From Nocardia sp. NBC_01329 (GTDB lineage: Bacteria > Actinomycetota > Actinomycetes > Mycobacteriales > Mycobacteriaceae): a stretch of DNA of 64,000 bases. Below the pieces are notes generated by a model that did no database searches, was not told the DNA's origin, and saw only the letters and a list, made by a program, of their open reading frames with translations. Both the position numbers and the translations under genes were made by a program. The stretch spans positions 6,356,001-6,420,000 of the forward strand of contig NZ_CP108381.1 of NCBI RefSeq assembly GCF_035956715.1. Direction: 5' to 3'. How positions within the stretch are numbered: the stretch's first letter is position 1; each line of letters begins with the position of its first letter. Positions 1-5,933 of this stretch are shown here, in pieces.

Positions 1-1148
1 AGCATTGCCCGGAGCAGGCCATGCGACAAGGGGCGGCAGCGGACCTCCTCGGGCGCGATTCGATCCACGTCGATCAAGGTCCGGGCGGCTTCCGGATATC
101 GGCCGGTCTGGGTATGTGCGGAAGCAATGTCGAGCATGTAGCTGGCTCTTCGCTCTGGCGGCAGATTCGAAATCGATTCCGGATCAATGGTTTGGGCATA
201 TTCCAAAGCTTGCCCCGGCTCATTCAATCGAACAAGGGCAGCCACCCGATGAAGCCCAACATTTGTAGGCCCGAAGAACGTTCGGTGCATATCGTAGCCG
301 GGACAAAGCCTTTCAGCTGCGGTTCGTGCCTGCTCATGCATCAGAAGCGCTGTGGCTGCGTCTTCCTTTTTGGCTGCGGCGATCGAGGCAGCCAAGAAAA
401 GCATGCCGTACAGCGACAGTAATTCGTCTGCCCGCGTGTCGAGTTCGGGTCGCATTCGGTCTGCCATTCCTGTAACGGCATCGATAGCACTCGACAGTTG
501 GCCCGTGCTGGCCAGGGATCGCGCCACGCTGCGTGTCGCTCTTGCGAGGGCTAGTGTGTCGTCCACTGCCAGGGCTTCTTGCATAGCGCGATCTGCCGCA
601 AGCCACGCCACGTCGTTCGTCTCGAACTTCAGGAGAACCGAGGAAGCCAACCGATAAGCCAGGACCAGCGTTCGGGTTGCCGGGACCTGTTGGGAAGGTT
701 GAGCGATGTACGCCAACATCTGGGCCTCGTGCAACAGCCTCGGAAGATGGCGGACCACAACCGTGAAATGCGAAGACATCCAGGCCTGATCGACGTATTG
801 CAGTTGCTTGGCCACTCGATCAAGAGTCGGCTCCTGCTTGCTGTCCTGCGCCGACAACGACGGGTACCGACTCAATGCCTCGCGAATAGTCCGCACCTCG
901 AGGGCATCCACACACCGCGCCGCCCGGCGAGCAGTTGAGATGTCGCTCAGGGCGGCGGGATCAACGCCCAGAACCTCGGCTACTCGGTCGAGCATGGGCA
1001 GGCGAAGAAGATTGCGCTCGCCCTTTTCGATCTTGTCGAGCCACGAAGTCGAGCGGCCCACCATGTCAGCGAACTGTTGCCGGTCGAGGTTGCGCCGGAT
1101 TCGCCAGTATCGAACGCGGCGACCGATTGAGTGAGCTTGCTCGTCCAT
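1..1148 (-). CDS. XRE-family helix-turn-helix transcriptional regulator, C-terminus cut by window edge
   Basis: This is a DNA-binding regulator, with 382 codons visible and the end missing off the left edge. Reading the minus strand from the ATG at 1148, residues 8-65 form a lambda-repressor-like helix-turn-helix: an IGRRVRYWR first helix, then QFADMVGRSTSWLDKIEKG, then a hydrophobic helix ending VLGVDPAAL. The remaining ~310 residues are helical and TPR-like, rich in Ala, Leu and Arg, with repeated LARATRS- and LFLAASIAA-type helices. This is the usual build of large actinomycete XRE regulators that sense an unknown ligand through the C-terminal repeats. It is transcribed away from the two small genes at 1606-2186. 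The 10-base palindrome at 1282-1291 lies in the shared upstream region and could be its operator. The target genes are not known. Confidence 0.85.
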   Translation of the reverse strand, partial: MDEQAHSIGRRVRYWRIRRNLDRQQFADMVGRSTSWLDKIEKGERNLLRLPMLDRVAEVLGVDPAALSDISTARRAARCVDALEVRTIREALSRYPSLSAQDSKQEPTLDRVAKQLQYVDQAWMSSHFTVVVRHLPRLLHEAQMLAYIAQPSQQVPATRTLVLAYRLASSVLLKFETNDVAWLAADRAMQEALAVDDTLALARATRSVARSLASTGQLSSAIDAVTGMADRMRPELDTRADELLSLYGMLFLAASIAAAKKEDAATALLMHEQARTAAERLCPGYDMHRTFFGPTNVGLHRVAALVRLNEPGQALEYAQTIDPESISNLPPERRASYMLDIASAHTQTGRYPEAARTLIDVDRIAPEEVRCRPLSHGLLRAM

Positions 1149-1605
1149 GCGGTTGGTCTCTCACTACGTGGAGGTCTACGGGCCGGCTGTGAGGCGTAGC
1201 GGGCCGAAGCGAGGCCCTGGCGACACCGGCTCAACAGTACTGATCTCTCCGCAGCTGAACTAGTTGCAGGTACTCACACATTTTGTACAAACCGCAGCGT
1301 GTCCTCGCTCATAGTGTCGTCGTCATGACCAGCAACAACGCCATCCCACAAGGATTCGATCGAGGGTGAACCGGTCCGATGGGCAGATATCGAGAGCTGC
1401 CGACTTCCGCAGCGCTCAAGCGGTTGGTCTCATCACGGCAAGCCCTACGTCGAGCTTCTCGCTCGGTCGGTATCCGACCCTGCGCACATCGCTCATGCCT
1501 GTGACGACCGCTCGGGTTGCCAGGTCGATCGCCCGCAGGCGAGCGGTTGGCTTCGGGCCCGGGCGGATCGAATCACCACACAACAACCATGAACGAGGTA
1601 CCCGT
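1149..1605. promoter_or_regulatory. Divergent intergenic region with palindrome TTTGTACAAA
   Basis: This 457-base gap separates the minus-strand XRE gene from the plus-strand gene at 1606. It contains a perfect 10-base palindrome, TTTGTACAAA, at 1282-1291 in an AT-richer patch, which is a reasonable operator candidate for the adjacent regulator. It also holds two of the three window copies of the 12-mer GCGGTTGGTCTC (1149-1160 and 1420-1431). I could not fix a convincing -35/-10 pair for either gene. Confidence 0.35.
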
Positions 1606-1899
1606 ATGTGTCAGGAGACTCCGGCCCTGCCCGTCAGGGCTCCGCACAATCTGGCCATGGCCGCCACGGTCCGACTGTGGCAGGCGGGCAAGAGATGGGT
1701 TACCGACGACCCGGTGATCCTGCGGCAGCTGGCTGACGGGCTGAGGGCGTTACCGGCAGATCGTCCCGCTGCGCACTGTCGGTCGCGGGACCCGATTCGC
1801 GGGTACGCGCATGCCCATCAGGTGATGGACGTGCATGCCGCGCATCGCTGCCCGCGTTACGAGGCGGCGGCAGCGTACGCGTCGGAGGCGTGTCGATGA
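1606..1899 (+). CDS. Small hypothetical protein (97 aa)
   Basis: I do not recognise this protein. It begins MCQETPALPV and contains a central amphipathic stretch (MAATVRLWQAGKRWV, then LRQLADGLRALP) and a His/Cys-containing C-terminal half. The ATG at 1606 was chosen because a GAGG element lies at 1595-1598 and because it gives a compact protein. The same frame is open back to 1366, but that extension is Arg/Ser-rich and looks non-coding. The stop codon overlaps the start of the next gene as ATGA (1896-1899), so the two are probably co-translated. Placement next to a divergent XRE regulator suggests control by it, which is inference only. Confidence 0.5.
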   Translation: MCQETPALPVRAPHNLAMAATVRLWQAGKRWVTDDPVILRQLADGLRALPADRPAAHCRSRDPIRGYAHAHQVMDVHAAHRCPRYEAAAAYASEACR

Positions 1900-2186
1900 C
1901 CATTGCGCGACGGGCGGTCGGGCTGTGCCGTGCCGACAGCGACGGCGGGCAGCTCGAGTGCCTGTCGCGGGCGCATGATCTGGAAGTGGTGTACACGGTC
2001 TACACCGATACCGGATCCGAGTTCGCGGCGCGGATTGCCGTGCAGTACGTGCTCGAACACGGTGCCGAGGTGGTGGTGATCCCGTATCTGGGTGAGCAGG
2101 AGGTACGGGCGGCGCTCGCGTGGCGGCCGGTCATCTGGTTGGCGGACCTGGTGACCGCGACCGGGGTCGTCGCACGCAAGTCCTGA
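1896..2186 (+). CDS. Small hypothetical protein with weak resemblance to a serine-resolvase N-terminal fold (96 aa)
   Basis: This gene is translationally coupled to the previous one through an ATGA overlap; a GTG at 1890 is the alternative start. The protein begins MTIARRAVGLCRAD and has an order of elements like a serine-recombinase catalytic domain: an opening beta strand, a short loop, a QLECLSRAHDL helix, an acidic D-T-G-S-E stretch, a helix, then the strand EVVVIPYL. The YxRVS strand with the catalytic serine is replaced by GLCRADSD, and there is no DNA-binding tail, so it cannot be a working recombinase. The similarity is by eye and may only reflect a common alpha/beta fold. Function is unknown. 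Confidence 0.5.
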   Translation: MTIARRAVGLCRADSDGGQLECLSRAHDLEVVYTVYTDTGSEFAARIAVQYVLEHGAEVVVIPYLGEQEVRAALAWRPVIWLADLVTATGVVARKS

Positions 2187-2312
2187 CACCGAAGGCATAC
2201 GCGAGGCGCTCATACTCCGGCGCACCCAGCGCCGCTACGTGGAGATCTGGGGCGAGGTGCTGGGCGAGCCGGCCCTGTGCCAGTAGGCCCGCCGCGGTGC
2301 GGTGGCGCCGGC

Positions 2313-2870
2313 TCAGGGCTCGATGCCCTCGACGAGCAAGGTGAGGAATCGCTCCGTGCTGTTCGTTCGGTGCTCGCCCGCCCAGGAGATCGACGCCGCC
2401 AACAGTAAGAGTTCGTCGCCCTGGAGGTCGGGGCGAACCTCGCCGGCCTGCTGGGCGCGCACCAGTAGTCGTTCCCCCGCGTCCTGCATCGCATGGCAGG
2501 ACGCGTAGAGCCGGGACTCCTCGTTGTTCAGTGTTTCGACCACAGAAGCGGGCAACCCCCGATACCTGTTCGACGAAGTCACGAATGCGCGCAGCCAGGT
2601 GATCAGAGCGATCCGCGGCGACTCCGCCTTCAGTAGGCCGGCGCCCTGCTCGCTCAGTGCGGAGAAGCGATCGTGCAGGAGTGCTTCGAGCAGCGCGTCC
2701 CGCGTCGGAAAGTGCCGGTAGAGGGTGCCTATGCCGACTTTCGCGGCGCGCGCGATCTCTTCCAGCGCGGCATCGGTTCCATGCTCGCGAAAGGCCGTCT
2801 CGGCTGCCGTGAGCAGTTGTTCGTAGTTCCGGCGGGCGTCGGCCCGCATCGGGCGTTGCTCGGTCGTCAT
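2313..2870 (-). CDS. TetR-family transcriptional repressor
   Basis: This is a 185-residue ligand-responsive repressor. From the ATG at 2870 the protein has a TetR N-terminal helix-turn-helix at about residues 12-60 (RRNYEQLLTAAETAFREHG, then LEEIARAAKVGIGTLYRHF). An all-helical ligand-binding domain follows and ends near residue 185. GAGGA sits just upstream of the start. The frame is open further upstream, but that part crosses the operator-like repeats and is Arg-rich, so I reject a longer start. It is divergent from the oxidoreductase at 2966 across 95 bases, and the duplicated repeat in that gap makes autoregulation and control of the neighbour likely. The ligand is unknown. Confidence 0.92.
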   Translation of the reverse strand: MTTEQRPMRADARRNYEQLLTAAETAFREHGTDAALEEIARAAKVGIGTLYRHFPTRDALLEALLHDRFSALSEQGAGLLKAESPRIALITWLRAFVTSSNRYRGLPASVVETLNNEESRLYASCHAMQDAGERLLVRAQQAGEVRPDLQGDELLLLAASISWAGEHRTNSTERFLTLLVEGIEP

Positions 2871-2896
2871 TTCCTCACTCGTCACGAACTCGTTGC

Positions 2897-2940
2897 TAAT
2901 CGGAGGCACCCTCCGTATTCTCGTAATCGGAGGCACCCTC
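2897..2940. promoter_or_regulatory. Duplicated TetR operator-like repeat
   Basis: A 17-base direct repeat, TAATCGGAGGCACCCTC, occurs at 2897-2913 and 2924-2940, a 27-base period. The first copy continues into a perfect dyad, CGGAGG-CAC-CCTCCG, at 2901-2915. The second copy has a degraded right arm (ending CAG). Tandem dyads between a divergent TetR gene and its neighbour are the classic layout for repressor binding that covers both promoters. Confidence 0.6.
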
Positions 2941-2965
2941 AGTTTAAGTGGAGAGTTCGGAGAAT

Positions 2966-3871
2966 ATGTCCCACACGCAATACGACCGCAGCCGACTCGG
3001 GATCTGGACGTTCGCTTTCGACCCGCATCCCGCCGCACGGGTCCGCGATGCCGTCGCGGAGTTGGAGGGCTTGGGCTACGGCGCGGTGTGGTTCGGCGAG
3101 GCATTCGGCCGGGACGCCGTATCCCAGGCCGCGCTGCTGCTCGACGCGACAGAGCGCATCGCCGTGGCGACCGGAATCGCGAACATCTACCTGCGGCATC
3201 CGATCGCCATGGCGGCCGCCGAGCGCTCGCTCGGCGAGCAGCACCCCGGCCGGTTCGTGCTCGGACTCGGCGGCCACCGCGTCCCCGCCTCGTCGACCGC
3301 GTCCGCGGGCTCGGAAATCCCCTTCAGCGGCAAACCGATATCGAGCATGCGCGAGTACCTCGACAGCCTGGAGAAGGTCCCGCTCAACGCTGCCGCGGCG
3401 CAACCACCCCGGCGTGTCCTCGCGGCACTCGGACCGAAGATGCTCGATCTTGCCGCCGAGCGGACTCGGGGAGCGCACACCTATTTCGTACCCGTCTCGC
3501 ATACCGCAATGGCTCGCGAACGCATGGGCCCGGACGCGTATCTCGCCGTCGAGCAGGCCGTAGTGCTCGATCCGGATCCGGAGCGCGCTCGCCGGACCCA
3601 GCGCGAGCACGTCGGTGGCTACCTGCTCGCACCGCACCAGCGAAACAATCTGCTGCGCCTCGGCTTCGACGCAACCGACCTCGCCGATGGCGGCAGCGAC
3701 CGGCTCGTCGACGCGATCGTCGCCGGTGGCAGCATCGAAACCATCGCCGATCGGGTCCGGGACCACTTCCGAGCCGGTGCCGACCACGTCTGCCTGCAGG
3801 TGCTCACCGCCACCCCGGGCGTACTGCCGTTGCCGGAATGGCGCGAACTGGCGTCGCTCATCCAGGAGTAG
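2966..3871 (+). CDS. Luciferase-like F420-type oxidoreductase (LLM family)
   Basis: This 301-residue protein has the TIM-barrel luciferase-like monooxygenase pattern. It opens LGIWTFAFDP, continues with ELEGLGYGAVWFGEAFGRD and IAVATGIANIYLRHP, then GRFVLGLGGHR, and ends in the helical ADRVRDHFRAGADHVCLQVL region. It resembles the family annotated as probable F420-dependent oxidoreductases in mycobacteria and Nocardia, which act in the cytoplasm on unidentified substrates. The ATG at 2966 was preferred over the GTG at 2948 because GGAGAG lies about 10 bases upstream of it. The divergent TetR gene and the duplicated operator indicate repression by that regulator. Confidence 0.85.
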   Translation: MSHTQYDRSRLGIWTFAFDPHPAARVRDAVAELEGLGYGAVWFGEAFGRDAVSQAALLLDATERIAVATGIANIYLRHPIAMAAAERSLGEQHPGRFVLGLGGHRVPASSTASAGSEIPFSGKPISSMREYLDSLEKVPLNAAAAQPPRRVLAALGPKMLDLAAERTRGAHTYFVPVSHTAMARERMGPDAYLAVEQAVVLDPDPERARRTQREHVGGYLLAPHQRNNLLRLGFDATDLADGGSDRLVDAIVAGGSIETIADRVRDHFRAGADHVCLQVLTATPGVLPLPEWRELASLIQE

Positions 3872-3907
3872 GTGTCGGGCCTCGCGCCTTCTGCGGCCGC
3901 GCCGTAT

Positions 3908-4258
3908 TTACTGCCGGACGCTTGCCGCTCTATCGCGGGCGGCGTCGGCGCGATCGATATCGGTCAGGTCGAACCCTTCGGTCTCGCGGGCGACCAGCAC
4001 CGCGACCGCTGTCACCGCGGTCGCCGCCGCCGGATACAGCGCGATGGGAACCGCCGAATCAGGCCGAGCATGATCGCCGCGGTGATCACCCAGCCGTTGC
4101 CGGTGTCCATCATCGGGAAGGCAGCCCCAGAGGCCAGCTCGCCCAGAATCCGCGACTGCGGTCCGGGCTGTGCTCGGCCACCAGCAGTACCGCGCCGCCC
4201 CACTCGCCGCCCACCGCGAAACCCTGCAGGAACCGCCGCACCACCCCGTCGAGCACCC
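3908..4258 (-). pseudogene. Remnant of an MHS-type (major facilitator) transporter
   Basis: On the minus strand, pieces of a metabolite:H+ symporter are recognisable in different frames. First comes [19 protein letters not shown] followed by [15 protein letters not shown], the hallmark of the MHS family between helices 4 and 5. A frame change leads to GNGWVITAAIMLGL. Another frame change leads to a C-terminal stretch with TAVAVLVARETEGFDLTDID, stopping at TAA (3908-3910). A normal MHS protein is about 430 residues. Here the N-terminal helices and most of the middle are gone, so the gene is dead by deletion and frameshift. The region would otherwise appear as an empty 460-base gap between 3871 and 4334. 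Confidence 0.7.
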
Positions 4259-4333
4259 ACATTGCCGCGAGCCCTGCCCGACCCGCCCCGCCGAAGGCGG
4301 GGCAATCCGACACAGCCCCCTAGGCTGGTCGGT

Positions 4334-4759
4334 ATGGCCTCACTTTCCGATCCCAAGGTGCGTGAATTCCTCAGCCACGGAACCCGAACCGCCAAGGTGG
4401 CGTTCATCGCGAGCGACGGGCGTCCACTGGTGACGCCGGTGTGGTTCCTGCTCGACGGCGACGGAATCGTGTTCAACACCGGTAAGGACACCGCGAAAGG
4501 AAAGGCACTGCAGCGCGATCCTCGGATCGCGATGGTGGTGGACCTCGAGGAGCCGCCGTACGGGGCGGTGCAGATCCAGGGCACCGTCACCTTCTCCGAG
4601 GATCCGGCCGAACTGCTGCGTTCGGCCACCGCGATCGGCGGCCGCTATATGGGTACGGCCCGCGCCGACGAGTTCGGCCGCCGCAACGGTGTGCCCGGCG
4701 AAGTCCTGGTCCGCGTGCACCCGACCAAGGTCATCGCTTTCTTCGACGCCGTCGGCTGA
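4334..4759 (+). CDS. PPOX-class F420-dependent oxidoreductase (Rv1155-like)
   Basis: This 141-residue split-barrel flavin/F420-binding protein starts MASLSDPKVREFLSHG and contains KVAFIASDGRPLVTPVWFLL, the usual opening barrel strands. FNTGKDTAKGKALQRDPRIA and AVQIQGTVTF then carry the cofactor-binding pattern seen in TIGR03618-type proteins. The family reduces deazaflavin- or flavin-linked substrates in the cytoplasm; the substrate here is unknown. The ATG at 4334 fits the usual family length, although no strong ribosome-binding site precedes it. The frame is open upstream across the transporter remnant, but that part has no family homology. Confidence 0.85.
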   Translation: MASLSDPKVREFLSHGTRTAKVAFIASDGRPLVTPVWFLLDGDGIVFNTGKDTAKGKALQRDPRIAMVVDLEEPPYGAVQIQGTVTFSEDPAELLRSATAIGGRYMGTARADEFGRRNGVPGEVLVRVHPTKVIAFFDAVG

Positions 4760-4816
4760 TCCGGGCGCGGTCGGTCGGGTGCCGGGCGGGCCGGCGGCGG
4801 TCCTATGCTCGGAGCC

Positions 4817-5572
4817 ATGACGGTGCACTTCATCGGGGCCGGGCCCGGCGCCGCCGACCTGCTGACCGTGCGCGCGGTCGAGCTGCTGCGGCGTTGTCCG
4901 GTGTGCCTGTACCCGGGGACTTATCTGGACCCCGAGGTGATCGCCCACTGTGCACCGGGCACCGAGCTCGTCGACACTCAGCGGCTGGACCTCGATGAGA
5001 TCATCGAGCGTCTCGTGCGTGCGGAGGCGGCCGGCCAGGACGTGGCCCGGCTGTGTTCCGGTGATCCGTCGCTCTATTCCGCCCTCACCGAGCAGACCCG
5101 TCGGCTCGACGCCGCCGGGGTGCCGTGGGATATCACACCGGGTGTCCCCGCCTATGCCGCCGCGGCCGCACTTCTCGGAACGGAGCTGACCGTTCCGGAG
5201 GTCGCGCAGTCGGTGGTGTTGACCCGGGTCCGCGCCCGGTCGACTGTGATGCCGGAATCGGAGGCGCTTTCGGAGTTCGCGCGGACCCGTGCCACGCTGG
5301 CGCTGCATCTGGCCGTCACCCGTATCCGGGAGCTGGTCGCGGAACTGGCCGGAGAGTACGGGTCCGACTGCCCGGTCGCCGTCGTCTATCGTGCCAGTCA
5401 GCCGGAGCAGCTGGTGCTGCGCGGGACCCTCGCCGAGATCGCCGACCGAGTCGAGGCGGCCGGGTTGCGGCAGGCGGCGGTGATCCTGGTCGGATGGTCG
5501 CTCGAATCGGGTATCGACTGTGCGCAATCACACCTTTACGATCCGGCCCGCGGCCGGGCGCATCTGAGCTGA
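4817..5572 (+). CDS. cobM: Precorrin-4 C(11)-methyltransferase
   Basis: This SAM-dependent methyltransferase of aerobic cobalamin synthesis adds the C-11 methyl group to precorrin-4. The 251-residue length is normal. The N-terminal tetrapyrrole-methylase motif MTVHFIGAGPGAADLLTVRA is plain, followed by VCLYPGTYLDPEV, the SAM-loop-like ARLCSGDPSLYSAL, the conserved ITPGVPAYAAAAALLGTELT, and the C-terminal PVAVVYRASQPEQ. Homology supports the ATG at 4817 over the one at 4805. Other cobalamin genes are absent from the window, so it stands apart from a cob operon. There is no sign that it serves the peptide pathway. Confidence 0.93.
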   Translation: MTVHFIGAGPGAADLLTVRAVELLRRCPVCLYPGTYLDPEVIAHCAPGTELVDTQRLDLDEIIERLVRAEAAGQDVARLCSGDPSLYSALTEQTRRLDAAGVPWDITPGVPAYAAAAALLGTELTVPEVAQSVVLTRVRARSTVMPESEALSEFARTRATLALHLAVTRIRELVAELAGEYGSDCPVAVVYRASQPEQLVLRGTLAEIADRVEAAGLRQAAVILVGWSLESGIDCAQSHLYDPARGRAHLS

Positions 5573-5659
5573 TAGATGTGGGAAGGGGTTTGCTCGACGG
5601 GTTCGCCCGAAGGGCTGGGGTAACAGTCTCGGGCCCGGGCCTGCGCGTTCGGAACGCGG

Positions 5660-5688
5660 TTGGTCTCGCGCCGGTGCAACGGTAGATT
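5660..5688 (+). promoter_or_regulatory. Candidate sigma-70-type promoter for the giant NRPS gene
   Basis: TTGGTC at 5660-5665 and TAGATT at 5683-5688 are separated by exactly 17 bases and match actinobacterial -35 and -10 patterns. This would place the transcript start near 5695, giving a leader of about 240 bases before the NRPS start. The -35 lies inside the 12-mer repeated at 1149 and 1420. It is prediction by pattern only. Confidence 0.4.
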
Positions 5689-5719
5689 GGATCGGTGGTC
5701 AGGAGTCGGCGCGCAGGTG

Positions 5720-5756
5720 CCGGTGCGGGGTGTCGCCCGGCACCGGACGTGCCGGG
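5720..5756 (+). promoter_or_regulatory. Mutually exclusive hairpins in the NRPS leader
   Basis: Within the leader, 5720-5730 can pair with 5736-5746 (10 of 11 positions, 5-base loop). The segment 5736-5743 (CCCGGCAC) can instead pair perfectly with 5749-5756 (GTGCCGGG). The shared arm means only one hairpin can form at a time, the geometry expected of an attenuator or other RNA switch. No poly-T tract and no recognised riboswitch consensus was seen. The rest of 5573-5933 shows no gene that I can support. Confidence 0.35.
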
Positions 5757-5933
5757 CGGTACCGGGCGTCCGATGTAACGTCCTCGGCCCGATAAGCGGA
5801 TACTTCCGATGGACATTTCTACCTGATCGAACGAGAAGTGGACCTGGAACAGCGGACGGCGTGCTAGGGCGTGCGCGTCGCGGCCGGGTGTTGAGGGGAC
5901 GTACGGACGTGCGTTCCGGAAGCGAGGATACGG

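Noticed and set aside
1325-1369. 14-codon ORF (MTSNNAIPQGFDRG) in the XRE upstream region
   Set aside because: It is too short to support, has no clear ribosome-binding site, and shows no link to a leader-peptide mechanism.
1366-1605. Upstream extension of the small gene at 1606 from a GTG at 1366
   Set aside because: The extra 80 residues are Ser/Arg-rich with non-coding character, and a better ribosome-binding site precedes 1606.
4817-5572. cobM as part of the peptide gene cluster
   Set aside because: It is a standard cobalamin enzyme, with its own leader gap before the NRPS and no mechanistic link to peptide assembly.
5573-5933. Cobalamin riboswitch after cobM
   Set aside because: The region is GC-rich and structured, but I found no B12-box consensus, and the downstream gene is an NRPS rather than a cobalamin gene or transporter.
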